A DNA stretch of 64,000 bases from Myxococcales bacterium (GTDB taxonomy: Bacteria > Myxococcota_A > Polyangia > Polyangiales > Polyangiaceae): positions 1 to 64,000 of the forward strand of contig SECP01000003.1 of assembly GCA_004193285.1 (NCBI GenBank), written 5' to 3'. The notes below the pieces were generated by a model that saw only the letters and a program-made list of their open reading frames with translations, searched no databases and was not told the DNA's origin. The number at the start of each line of letters is the position of its first letter. Positions within the stretch are counted from its first letter, which is position 1. A program made the position numbers and the translations under genes. This document shows positions 9,964 through 17,811 of this stretch, piece after piece.

Positions 9964-10794
9964 ATGGCGAAAGACGAGCTTGTCGTGGCCGCGGTGCAGC
10001 TCAACAGCCAGGCGGACGTGACCCAGAACTTGGACCGCTGCCGTACGCTCGTGGAGCGCGCCCGCCGGCGCGGCGCTGAGCTCGTCCTCCTGCCAGAAAA
10101 CTTCGCGTTTTTTGGGGCCGAGGCCGAAAAGCGCCAGGTCGCCGAGTCGCTCGCGGACGGCGCCATCGCTCGAGCCGTCCGCGGTATGGCCAGGGACAAC
10201 GCGCTCTGCGTGATCGGCGGCGGCTTCCCCGAGCGCACGGCAGACGCGGCACGCCCGCACAACACCCTCCTCGCGGTGGGCCCGGACGGCGAAGACATCG
10301 CGACGTACCGCAAGATTCATTTGTTCGACGTGGAGCTGGGCGCCGCCGGCAAATACGCCGAGTCGGACGCCACGTTGGCCGGGAAGGACATCGCGGTGGC
10401 CGAGGTGAGCGGCTTCAAGCTCGGCTTGTCCATCTGCTACGACCTGCGCTTCCCCGAGCTGTACCGCGCGCTTTCCGAGCTCGGGGCGGAGGTGCTGTTG
10501 GTGCCGGCCGCGTTCACGCTCCACACCGGCAAAGATCACTGGCACGTGCTGCTCCGCGCCCGCGCCATCGAGGCGCAGGCCTTCGTCGTTGCCGCCGCGC
10601 AGCAAGGAGCCCACCCCGGCAACCGCCAAACGTACGGGCACTCCCTCGTCGTCGACCCGTGGGGCACCGTGATCGCGGAGGCCACCGACGGGGAAGGGAT
10701 CGTGATCGCGACGCTGGAGCGCGCCAGACTCACTACCGTACGCCGCTCCTTGCCGAGCCTGAGCCACCGCAGGCTCGGTCTCGCAAGCGGTTGA
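9964..10794 (+). CDS. Nitrilase-superfamily amidase (Nit1 / deaminated glutathione amidase type)
   Basis: Carbon-nitrogen hydrolase of 276 residues. The frame is open upstream, but ATG 9964 gives the standard N-terminus of the family. The Glu-Lys-Cys triad is visible: Glu45 in LLPENFAFF, Lys117 in YRKIHLFD, Cys158 in LSICYDLRFPELYR. The KIHLFDVE motif and the length place it in the Nit1/NIT2 branch that hydrolyses deaminated glutathione or omega-amides of keto acids. This is a metabolite-repair role in the cytoplasm. It is a single gene, divergent from the FHA activator and convergent with the MerR-TPR gene. Exact substrate is inferred from family only. Confidence 0.85.
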   Translation: MAKDELVVAAVQLNSQADVTQNLDRCRTLVERARRRGAELVLLPENFAFFGAEAEKRQVAESLADGAIARAVRGMARDNALCVIGGGFPERTADAARPHNTLLAVGPDGEDIATYRKIHLFDVELGAAGKYAESDATLAGKDIAVAEVSGFKLGLSICYDLRFPELYRALSELGAEVLLVPAAFTLHTGKDHWHVLLRARAIEAQAFVVAAAQQGAHPGNRQTYGHSLVVDPWGTVIAEATDGEGIVIATLERARLTTVRRSLPSLSHRRLGLASG

Positions 10795-10820
10795 GCGCCC
10801 CAAGCTAGTTTGAATTGGCT

Positions 10821-10834
10821 CCGCGCTCACGCGG
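10821..10834. terminator. Short GC hairpin between convergent genes
   Basis: CCGCG (10821-10825), loop CTCA, CGCGG (10830-10834), sitting in the 48-base gap between the stop of the amidase and the stop of the MerR-TPR gene. There is no T-tract on either strand, so intrinsic termination is only a suggestion. Confidence 0.3.
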
Positions 10835-10842
10835 CTACCGCC

Positions 10843-11835
10843 CTAAAGGTGTCGGCGCGCGATCTCGGTCCAGGTGCCGGAGGGCTCGAGCGAGATGTAG
10901 TTTTTCCAGAAGGGACGCGCCTTCTGGGTTTCGCCGATCTGCTCGTACGCCATCGCCAGGTTGAAGTAGGCGTCCGAAAACTTCGGGTCTGCTTCGATGG
11001 CGCCGTGGAACAGCGGGATGCTGAGGTCCGGCTCGCCCCGCTCCAGCATCACGTAGCCGAGGTTGTATTGCGCCTCTGGCTGGCGTGAGTCGATCTCGAG
11101 AGCGCGGCGGTAGAGGGTCTCGGCGCCTTCGGCGTCGTGCCTGCGGAAGCGGATGTTGCCGAGGTTGGTGTAGGCGATGGCGAGCCAAGGATCGAGCTGG
11201 ATGGCCTCACCGTAGAGCCGCTCCGCGTCGTCCATGGTGCTCGGATCTTCGTCTAGCTGGCTGGCGCGCAGGTACAGCTCGTAGGCGGTGCGGGCGCGCT
11301 CACGCCCCGCGGACGGCCGCAGCACGCGCACGACGTCGTCCCGCAGGGACTTGACCTCGAAGTCGAGCACCATCTGCCCGGTGAGCGGCTCGAACGCGCC
11401 GTCTTGCGTGTGCACGACGACGCTTTGACCGTCCGACACGATGCGCAGCTCCTGGAGCGGCCGGGCGACCTTGGGCAGCGTGCGTTTGAGGGCGCTGACC
11501 GCGCGGGTCACGTCGCGGAGGCGCACGCGCTGCGACAGCAACGTCTGCGCGGTGCGGAGGGCGATGAGGTCCGAAAACGTGTACGCGCGGCGGCCCTTGC
11601 GCCGGCCGGTGGGGGAGACGACTCCCGCCCTGTCCAGGGTGCGCAAGCGCGCAGGCGTCACGTCCAGCAGACGAGCGATCTCCGTACCGCTGAACAAATC
11701 CGTGAGGGGCTCGCGCCCGCTCTGCGGCTCCGTCGCGTTCTCGACAGCCTTCGCGTCGCGTCGTTCGACTCGACCACCGCCGGGTCCGAACACGACGTGA
11801 ATCACTTTATCGTCGCGCTGCTTCTTCCGGCTCAT
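10843..11835 (-). CDS. MerR-type DNA-binding domain fused to TPR repeats
   Basis: A 330-residue protein that starts at ATG 11835 (MSRKKQRDD), inside a longer open frame. Residues 45-120 form a winged helix of MerR type (SGTEIARLLDVTPARLRTLD, then SPTGRRKGRRAYTFSDLIAL). A beta-rich linker leads to three or four tetratricopeptide repeats (AERLYGEAIQLDPWLAIAYT, AETLYRRALEIDSRQPEAQY, SIPLFHGAIEADPKFSDAYF). MerR proteins normally dimerise and bind an effector; here the effector domain is replaced by a protein-protein interaction scaffold, so a partner protein rather than a metal or drug is the likely input. Monocistronic and convergent with the amidase gene. Confidence 0.8.
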   Translation of the reverse strand: MSRKKQRDDKVIHVVFGPGGGRVERRDAKAVENATEPQSGREPLTDLFSGTEIARLLDVTPARLRTLDRAGVVSPTGRRKGRRAYTFSDLIALRTAQTLLSQRVRLRDVTRAVSALKRTLPKVARPLQELRIVSDGQSVVVHTQDGAFEPLTGQMVLDFEVKSLRDDVVRVLRPSAGRERARTAYELYLRASQLDEDPSTMDDAERLYGEAIQLDPWLAIAYTNLGNIRFRRHDAEGAETLYRRALEIDSRQPEAQYNLGYVMLERGEPDLSIPLFHGAIEADPKFSDAYFNLAMAYEQIGETQKARPFWKNYISLEPSGTWTEIARRHL

Positions 11836-12068
11836 CACGCTGTCCGAGACCTGCCTCTCCAAAACGAACACATCTCTGAAGTGCTTTGGGAAAGCAGGGC
11901 GGAACATTTTTCCGCGCGGCGCCCCCTGTCAAGCGGCGGCGCGCTTCGAGGGGATCTGCCGTCGATTGCTGACCTCTCGCGCAACGCCGGCAGCGGGGCC
12001 GCTCGCTCCGCGCGCAGCTCGCGCGCTTTCATTTGGTGCTTGACTCAGCGCCGGAGCGCTCTGCCTCT

Positions 12069-12569
12069 TCAAGCGTGCGCGCCGCGCTTCGTCTTCGTAG
12101 TCGCGCCGGTGGCGCTGCGCGGACCTCGTGGTCGATCGGCGAGCTCCTTGTGCACACGCGCTTCGACCTCCACGCTCACCTGCACGCCGTGCGTCGCGAG
12201 CGATGCACCGAGCTCGCACCGCACGCGGCCGATGGGCGCGGCCGAGCGCACTTGCGCCTCGAGCCGGGCGATGCGCGTCGCTCGCAGGCGCGCGTGCGGG
12301 TCGCGCGTGAGCAGTCGCGCGACCTGCTCCCCTTGGTCGTCGGGGATGAGGCCTCCGCGAGACGAGAACGGAAGCAAGATGCTGGTCGAGCCGTAGTAGG
12401 TCTGGCCGTCGGGCTCGTCGCGGGTGGCCCCTTCGCTCATCACGTCCGCGCCCTCGAACAGCTCGCGCCAGCGGTAGTCCGAGCTCTGCCATAGCTCCAC
12501 CTTGCGCATGCTGAGCAGCGGCAAGGCGTGCGTCTTCTTCAGACCCGGGCCTCGGGCTCGCGGCTTCAC
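12069..12569 (-). CDS. Hypothetical protein
   Basis: A 166-residue frame with balanced composition and plausible alternating strands (APIGRVRCELGASLATHGVQ followed by VSVEVEARV). The N-terminal 20 residues look random, so the true start may be the Met at 12509 (MRKVELWQSSDYRW). The end is Arg/Lys/Thr rich. The core superficially recalls a PilZ-like beta domain because of the RxxRIARLEAQVR stretch, but I do not see the RxxxR and DxSxxG signatures. Divergent from the next gene. No function assigned. Confidence 0.55.
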   Translation of the reverse strand: MKPRARGPGLKKTHALPLLSMRKVELWQSSDYRWRELFEGADVMSEGATRDEPDGQTYYGSTSILLPFSSRGGLIPDDQGEQVARLLTRDPHARLRATRIARLEAQVRSAAPIGRVRCELGASLATHGVQVSVEVEARVHKELADRPRGPRSATGATTKTKRGAHA

Positions 12570-12719
12570 CCAGCGATCGTACGACAGGGCGGCAGGGCTC
12601 AGTAAAGTTCTCGTGGCTCACCGCCGCGCGAGCGCGCCTATCGAAGCGCTTCCACAAGGCCGCCCGTAGCCGCCCATCGAAGTTGTCCGGTCGCCGCGGC
12701 TTCTTTTCTAATTGCGCTC

Positions 12720-13061
12720 ATGAACCCGCTCTCGCCCTACGCTGGCCCGGAACGCCGGCGAAACCGCGTTTTCGTCACGAAGAACACCGAATATCACTTC
12801 CGCGGGGAGCGCTGCGTTGCCGTTCGAGACCGCCGCTCCAAGAAATGGCTGCCGTCCCACCTGGCCATTGGTCGGCGACTTTCCGGGGGCGTTCAGTTTC
12901 ACAAGAATGGCGCCGCGGTTCCCGTCTGCGACGGACCGGGGGTGGGCGAGGCTCTCTATTTCGCGGACGACGGGCGCGAGCTCATCACGAGCGCGGTGTG
13001 TGGTCTCGAGCGGCCTCCGAGGGAGGTGGCGGCGACCTACTCGGCCGCCATGACGGGATGA
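12720..13061 (+). CDS. Conserved-looking hypothetical protein
   Basis: A 113-residue soluble protein. It opens with SPYAGPERRRNRVFVTKN and has a central basic segment (CVAVRDRRSKKW) and a C-terminal part with FADDGRELITSAVCGLERP. It has no signal peptide, membrane helix or recognised domain. Base use at third positions looks like that of its neighbours, which supports a real gene. It is followed immediately by a stem-loop that may terminate transcription. Confidence 0.6.
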   Translation: MNPLSPYAGPERRRNRVFVTKNTEYHFRGERCVAVRDRRSKKWLPSHLAIGRRLSGGVQFHKNGAAVPVCDGPGVGEALYFADDGRELITSAVCGLERPPREVAATYSAAMTG

Positions 13062-13063
13062 TG

Positions 13064-13088
13064 ACACTGGTCAAACCAGTTTCAGTGT
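13064..13088 (+). terminator. Overlapping stem-loops after the 113-residue gene
   Basis: Two alternative pairings occur in 25 bases: ACTGGT (13066-13071) with ACCAGT (13075-13080), and the wider ACACTG (13064-13069) with CAGTGT (13083-13088). The inner hairpin is followed by TTTCAG. It starts 3 bases past the stop codon, so a terminator is the simplest reading. Confidence 0.4.
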
Positions 13089-13260
13089 GCGCGTAATCCT
13101 CTGCGCTTCCAACACGGCCTTCGCGCCTCAAGTGCGTATAGGTCTTCGCGGTTCACCCAGGCCGCCCCTCACTTTAACGGCAATTGTGCCATTTCGTCGT
13201 CGAGCAATAGTTCGGCATCATTCTTGGATACAGGCGGCCGCCCTCAAGGGAAATTCGATC

Positions 13261-13446
13261 ATGGCGCAAACCGTTACCCAACCGTCGCAAGATCCTCGCG
13301 CCGTCGCGATCCTCGCCAAGAACATCTACCGCGAGTTTCGCGCAGGTGGTTTCAACGAGCGAGATGTCATGGCCCTGGCCGGTGAGCTGCTGTCGCTCGT
13401 CACGACTGACGTGAAGAGCCGCCAGCACGACACCGCCGCAGAGTGA
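13261..13446 (+). CDS. Small hypothetical protein (61 aa)
   Basis: The frame is open from 13087, but ATG 13261 begins a compact, well-composed protein; the upstream part translates to a random Arg-rich sequence. The product is mainly helical (AVAILAKNIYREFRAGGF, then ERDVMALAGELLSLVTTDVK), soluble and neutral. The GF-N-ERD helix-helix pattern looks like a small dimeric helical hairpin. No family recognised. It lies 157 bases upstream of the FHA-CpaF gene on the same strand, but that gene has its own promoter. Confidence 0.6.
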   Translation: MAQTVTQPSQDPRAVAILAKNIYREFRAGGFNERDVMALAGELLSLVTTDVKSRQHDTAAE

Positions 13447-13563
13447 CGAGGTCTGCCGGCGACTCGCCACGCGCCGCGTCAGCACGCGGCGCGTGAGCGA
13501 TGGCCGGCCCTGCGACTGCTAGGCGATATGACGTACGTGTTGAACCGGACGTAACACTTCGGA

Positions 13564-13592
13564 TTGACACGGGGGGTCTAGTTTCGGGTAAT
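13564..13592 (+). promoter_or_regulatory. Sigma-70-type promoter for the FHA-CpaF gene
   Basis: Perfect -35 TTGACA at 13564-13569, a 17-base spacer, and -10 GGTAAT at 13587-13592 (4 of 6). The expected transcription start, near 13599, is only about five bases before the GTG start codon at 13604, so the mRNA would be leaderless or nearly so. Confidence 0.6.
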
Positions 13593-13603
13593 CCTTTAGC
13601 TTC

Positions 13604-15472
13604 GTGATTTCTCCGACCTCTACCGCCCAGGCTCCCGTCTTCGCGGTGGTTATCCATGAGAAGGGTGGAGCCGAGCGTCGGGAGACGTTCGAGACCACGG
13701 AGCTGACCGTTGGCCGCGTGCAGGGCAACGAGCTCATGTTGCCGAAGGGCAACGTCTCCAAGCGCCACGCGCGGCTCCTGTATCGAGACGGTCGCTTCAT
13801 CGTTACGGACCTGAACAGCACCAACGGCACGTACGTCAACCGTCGCCGCATCACGCAAGCGACGATCGTGCGCGAAGGCGACCGCATCTACGTGGGCGAC
13901 TTCGTGCTGCGCATCGAGCTGCCGGGCGGCGCCGCGGACGCGCTCGTGGAAGCACCGCCACGCGCAGAGCTGCTGTCTTCTCCGGACGAAGTCTCCACCA
14001 CGGGCCCCAGCCCCGTCGCTCAGGTCGCCAGCGCTAGCTTGCGTCCGCCATCGGACGAGGATGAAGACGCCGCTCGCGCGGCTGGCCCCGCGAGGACGCT
14101 CGAGCCGCCGCCGCGCAGCCCATCGAGCGCGACCACCTCGGAGCCGCCCCTGCGTGCGGGCGGCTTCCCGGCGAACGAGACGACCGGGACCCATCACGTC
14201 GGGCGCATCACGCAGGACGACGCGCCGAGCTATGAACGCAACGCGCTCACCGTGAGCTTGAACCTCGTGGTCCAGGGCGCGGCCGAGCGCCTGGGCGCGG
14301 AGACGTTCGAGGGGCCGCTCGGCGCGGACCTGCCCGAGCGACTCGAGCCGATCCTGCGGGAGTTAGCCAACAAGGTGGCGAGCTCGCGGGAAGCCCCCCT
14401 CAGCGTCGCCGCGGACCGCTTGGTCGAGCTGGCGCGCGACGAGCTGTTGGAGCTGGGCCCGCTCGGGGATCTGCTCGCGGACTCTGCCGCCACGGAGGTG
14501 GGAGTCGTTCGCTTCGATCAGGTCGTAGCGACGCGCGGCGGCCGCACGGTGGCGGTGGAGCCCGGTTTCAGCTCCGAGCGCGCGCTCGGGTGGGCGATTC
14601 GTCGCTTGCGAGCCGAGGCGCTGGAGGGGGGCACTTCGCTCGAGCTGCGGCTCGGCTCCGGCGCACGAGCGTCGGTGGACCCGGGTGGAAGCGGGCGGCC
14701 CGCATCCTTGCTCATTCGCAAGACCGAGCGACTCGCCCTCACCCTGGACGAGCTCGTTCGTCGCGGTGTGATCTCACGCGCGATGGCGACGTTCTTCCGC
14801 CACTGCCTGCTCGGCCGCGTCAACGTGCTCATCGTGGGCGGGCACGACGGAAGCCCGGAGCAGCTCCTCTCCGCGCTGGTTGGATCGCAGACCGATGCGC
14901 GCTCGGTGTGGGTTGGGGACGGCGTGGCGCCGGATACGGAAGTTTGTATCGACTTCGGGCTCGGCACGGTCGCAGAGGCGCGCCGCGCGTTGACGGTCAA
15001 GTCCGGTATCCCGGGTGTGCGCTTCGCGGCCCGGCTCACGACGCCAGAGGTGACGGCGGCCGTCACGGAGATGGTGGCCTCCGGCGTGGACGGCGTGCTC
15101 GCCCTCCGCCACGCCACCTCCATCAAGCGCGGCTTGATGCGGCTGGCGGCCGAGATCGCCGCGGCCCGGCCTGGCCTCGGGATCCGCGCGACGCGCGAGC
15201 TGCTGGCCGGCGCTTACGACGTGGTGGTGGAGGTTGCCCGGTTGCGTGACGACCGCGTGCGCGTGCTGCGCGTGGTGGAGCTCACCGGCGTCTCTGGCGA
15301 AGAGATCACCTCCCAAGATATCTTCACGTTCATCCCGGACCGCACTGCCGCTGGCGGCGCCGTGGAAGGGATCTTTTCGGCGAGCGGCAACGTTCCGCAA
15401 GTGGTGGAGGCGCTGCGCGCCCGCGGGGAGAGCTTGGACTCGGCGTTGTTCTCGCGGCCACCATCGCGCTGA
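13604..15472 (+). CDS. FHA domain fused to a CpaF/TadA-like domain lacking the Walker A motif
   Basis: A 622-residue protein with a GTG start. Residues 14-105 are an FHA phosphopeptide-binding domain (LTVGRVQGNELMLPKGNVSK, then LNSTNGTYVNRR). A Pro/Ala-rich linker of about 100 residues follows. From about residue 210 it resembles CpaF/TadA secretion ATPases, with the same order of helices and the same tail (EITSQDIFTF, VEGIFSASG, LRARG). At the P-loop position (about residues 407-420) it reads VGGHDGSPEQ, where GxxGxGKT is required, and the GEVRG Walker B segment is not recognisable. It is therefore likely a non-hydrolysing paralogue that senses phosphothreonine and docks on a Tad/T2SS-like machine. 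No tad genes are nearby. Confidence 0.8.
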   Translation: MISPTSTAQAPVFAVVIHEKGGAERRETFETTELTVGRVQGNELMLPKGNVSKRHARLLYRDGRFIVTDLNSTNGTYVNRRRITQATIVREGDRIYVGDFVLRIELPGGAADALVEAPPRAELLSSPDEVSTTGPSPVAQVASASLRPPSDEDEDAARAAGPARTLEPPPRSPSSATTSEPPLRAGGFPANETTGTHHVGRITQDDAPSYERNALTVSLNLVVQGAAERLGAETFEGPLGADLPERLEPILRELANKVASSREAPLSVAADRLVELARDELLELGPLGDLLADSAATEVGVVRFDQVVATRGGRTVAVEPGFSSERALGWAIRRLRAEALEGGTSLELRLGSGARASVDPGGSGRPASLLIRKTERLALTLDELVRRGVISRAMATFFRHCLLGRVNVLIVGGHDGSPEQLLSALVGSQTDARSVWVGDGVAPDTEVCIDFGLGTVAEARRALTVKSGIPGVRFAARLTTPEVTAAVTEMVASGVDGVLALRHATSIKRGLMRLAAEIAAARPGLGIRATRELLAGAYDVVVEVARLRDDRVRVLRVVELTGVSGEEITSQDIFTFIPDRTAAGGAVEGIFSASGNVPQVVEALRARGESLDSALFSRPPSR

Positions 15473-15559
15473 CGCGACGGCGGCATCTTCCATCAGGCCG
15501 GTGGGAAGCAGAGTGAAGCGGCGTTCGTGCCGATGCGAGAACGGATTCGTTGGCACAAA

Positions 15560-15590
15560 AGCAGAACGGAGCCGGTTCGGCTCCGCTGCT
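15560..15590. terminator. Strong hairpin between convergent genes
   Basis: CGGAGCCG (15567-15574), loop GTT, CGGCTCCG (15578-15585) is a perfect 8-base stem, flanked by AGCAG and CTGCT that extend it past a two-base bulge. It sits between the convergent FHA-CpaF and def genes and could serve both strands. No T-tract is present. Confidence 0.5.
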
Positions 15591-15610
15591 GCTCGCGAAG
15601 GGCGCGACCG

Positions 15611-16123
15611 TTAAGCGCGCGCTTCGGCTTTCGCTTTTTCGACCTTCTTGCTCATCATCCGCTTCTTGAGGGCTGAGAGCTTGTCGATCATGAGCACCCC
15701 GTTGAGGTGATCGTTTTCGTGCTGGACGGCCACCGCGAGCAGCCCATCCGCCTCGAGCGTGAACTCTTTGCCGTCTCGATCCAGCGCCTTGACCTTCACG
15801 CGCTCGGCGCGCTTGATCTCTTCCGTCGCGCCGGGGAAGGAGAGGCAGCCTTCTTCCCAGACCTGCACTCCGTCCAGCTCGAGGATCTCGGGGTTGATGA
15901 AGATTTTGAGGTCGCTCGGCTCGTCCTCCGCCGCCGCGTCGATGACGAAGATGCGCAGGGGGACGCCGACCTGGTTTGCAGCCAAACCGCAACCGGGGGC
16001 GTCGTACATGGTCTCGGCCATGTTTTCGACCAGCTCCAGGATTTCCGGCGTGATCTTTTCGACGGGTTTGGCCGCCTCACGCAGGCGGGGGTCCGGGTAC
16101 TTGAGGATCGGGAGCAGAGCCAT
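15611..16123 (-). CDS. def: Peptide deformylase
   Basis: Removes the formyl group from the initiator methionine of new proteins. All three motifs are present: GCGLAANQVG (residues 44-53), EEGCLSFPG with metal ligand Cys93, and QHENDHLNG with His135, Glu136 and His139. At 170 residues it has the usual length; the C-terminus is a Lys/Glu/Ala-rich tail. It lies 60 bases downstream of ribD on the same strand and is not next to fmt, its frequent partner. Confidence 0.95.
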   Translation of the reverse strand: MALLPILKYPDPRLREAAKPVEKITPEILELVENMAETMYDAPGCGLAANQVGVPLRIFVIDAAAEDEPSDLKIFINPEILELDGVQVWEEGCLSFPGATEEIKRAERVKVKALDRDGKEFTLEADGLLAVAVQHENDHLNGVLMIDKLSALKKRMMSKKVEKAKAEARA

Positions 16124-16183
16124 GAGGAGGTGCCAAGAAACGTAACACCGCCCTCCGGGTCGGGCAATCCGCGCCCTCGAGCG

Positions 16184-17314
16184 CTAACCCGGGGAGGTGC
16201 GGCCCGTCTTCTTGGGGTACTTGAGCGGGCCCCACACGTAGGCGTCGGCGCCGCAGAGCTCCCAGCGGGGTGGGTCGATTCGCGGGGCATCCGACGGATT
16301 TTCCGGGCCCGCCCAGTCCACCGCACCGGGGCGACCGCGGGGGCCAAGCAGGAGCGGCGCGACGAACACGTGCAGCTCGTCCGCCAAGCCGCTGGCGAGA
16401 AGGCTGCCGCCGAGCTCGGAGCCGCCTTCGCACATCACGTTCACGACCTCGCGCGCGGCGAGCTCTCGGAGCATGACCGCGGGCTCACAGCGGCCTTCCG
16501 CCGTAGGCGGCACCCGAATGACCCGCACGCCCAGCGCGTGGAGAGCGTCTTCCTGCGGCTTGGGCGCGCCCACCGTCGTCACGACGCACGTGGGGACCTG
16601 GGTGGCAGTTTGCACGACCTGCGCGCCGATCGGAATGCGCAGCCTGCTGTCCACGATGACGCGCACGGGACTCCGACCCGGTACGTCACGCACGGTGAGG
16701 CGCGGGTTGTCCGCCAGCACGGTGTTGACGCCGACCATGACCGCGTCGTGGGCCGCGCGAAGCGTTTGAACGCGCATTCGCGACTCGGGCCCGGTGATCC
16801 ACTTGGAGGCGCCGCTTCGCGTCGCGATGCGGCCGTCTAGCGAGATGGCGAGCTTGAGGGTGAGGTAGCTTTGCCCGCTGACGATGAACTTGGTCCAGCC
16901 CTTGATGAGCTTTTGCGCTTCGCTCTCCAGCAGGCCTTCCACGACCTCCACGCCTGCGGCACGCAGCTTGGCCACGCCCCCGCCGGTGACGCGGGGGTTC
17001 GGATCCGCGCAGCCGATGACCACGCGCCGAACGCCCGCGGCCACGATGGCGTCCACGCAGGGCGGCGTACGCCCGTGGTGGTTACAAGGCTCGAGCGAGA
17101 CGTAGAGCGTTTGCCCGCGTGCGCCCGGACCGGCTGCCTTGAGCGCCACGACCTCCGCGTGATCGAGACCGGTCGCTTCGTGGTGACCTTCGCCGAGCAC
17201 GTTGCCCTGCGCGTCCGCCACGACGGCGCCGACGTGTGGGTTGGGCGAGGGATCGCCGCGCTCGCCGAGCGTGATCGCCCGCCGCATCAGCTCTTGGTCG
17301 ACGTCCTTGGCCAT
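16184..17314 (-). CDS. ribD: Bifunctional riboflavin deaminase-reductase RibD
   Basis: Carries out the second and third steps of riboflavin synthesis. The start is ATG 17314 (MAKDVDQELM), 2 bases after the nrdR stop, although the frame is open upstream; this gives 376 residues. The N-terminal deaminase domain has the zinc site HAE (His52, Glu54) with Cys77 and Cys86 in EPCNHHGRTPPC. The reductase domain begins around residue 150 (SYLTLKLAISLDGRIATRSG) and contains the NADPH-binding VRVIVDSRLR and CEGGSELGGSLL segments. In many bacteria nrdR-ribD continues into ribE and ribBA; here the next gene is def, so the rest of the pathway must be elsewhere. Confidence 0.94.
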   Translation of the reverse strand: MAKDVDQELMRRAITLGERGDPSPNPHVGAVVADAQGNVLGEGHHEATGLDHAEVVALKAAGPGARGQTLYVSLEPCNHHGRTPPCVDAIVAAGVRRVVIGCADPNPRVTGGGVAKLRAAGVEVVEGLLESEAQKLIKGWTKFIVSGQSYLTLKLAISLDGRIATRSGASKWITGPESRMRVQTLRAAHDAVMVGVNTVLADNPRLTVRDVPGRSPVRVIVDSRLRIPIGAQVVQTATQVPTCVVTTVGAPKPQEDALHALGVRVIRVPPTAEGRCEPAVMLRELAAREVVNVMCEGGSELGGSLLASGLADELHVFVAPLLLGPRGRPGAVDWAGPENPSDAPRIDPPRWELCGADAYVWGPLKYPKKTGRTSPG

Positions 17315-17316
17315 GC

Positions 17317-17778
17317 TCAGTCGGCTTTGGAGCGAACCAGCTTGCCCATCTCGCTCATGAACTCGTCGATGTCGCGGAAGGAGCGGTACACGCTGGCGAA
17401 CCGCACGTACGCTACTTCGTCCAGCGCTTTGAGGCGCGCCATGACACGCTCGCCGATGATGCGGGAGGAGATCTCTTTCTCGCCGCTTTCGCCCAGCTCG
17501 CGCTCGAGCTGCTCGGCTTGCTCGTCCAGCGCCTCCACCGAGACGGGGCGCTTGTTGCAAGCGATGCGCAGGCTCCGCAAGATCTTGGTGCGATCGAAAG
17601 TCTCGCGCTGGCCGTCCTTCTTGATGACGGTGGGCAGCGTGGTCTCGACGCGCTCGTAGGTGGTGAAGCGCCGCTTGCAGCCGTCACACTCGCGGCGGCG
17701 CCAGGTGACCGTGCCACCCGTAACCAGCCGCGAGTCGACGACCCGGCTCTCCATTTCACGACAGTAGGGACACTGCAT
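17317..17778 (-). CDS. nrdR: Transcriptional repressor NrdR
   Basis: Represses ribonucleotide reductase genes in response to the ATP/dATP balance. The 153-residue protein has the standard architecture: a zinc ribbon (CPYC at residues 3-6, CDGCKRRF near 32) followed by an ATP-cone (VIKKDGQRETFDRTKILRSL). It is directly upstream of and nearly touching ribD, the conserved nrdR-ribD arrangement. No nrd genes are in the window. Confidence 0.96.
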   Translation of the reverse strand: MQCPYCREMESRVVDSRLVTGGTVTWRRRECDGCKRRFTTYERVETTLPTVIKKDGQRETFDRTKILRSLRIACNKRPVSVEALDEQAEQLERELGESGEKEISSRIIGERVMARLKALDEVAYVRFASVYRSFRDIDEFMSEMGKLVRSKAD

Positions 17779-17811
17779 GACGGGGAGACTGGGCGGCGGG
17801 AGGCCCCGAGC

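Noticed and set aside
9046..10830. 594-codon minus-strand frame across the activator and amidase genes
   Set aside because: Overlaps two well-supported genes and gives low-complexity Arg/Gly/Ala sequence.
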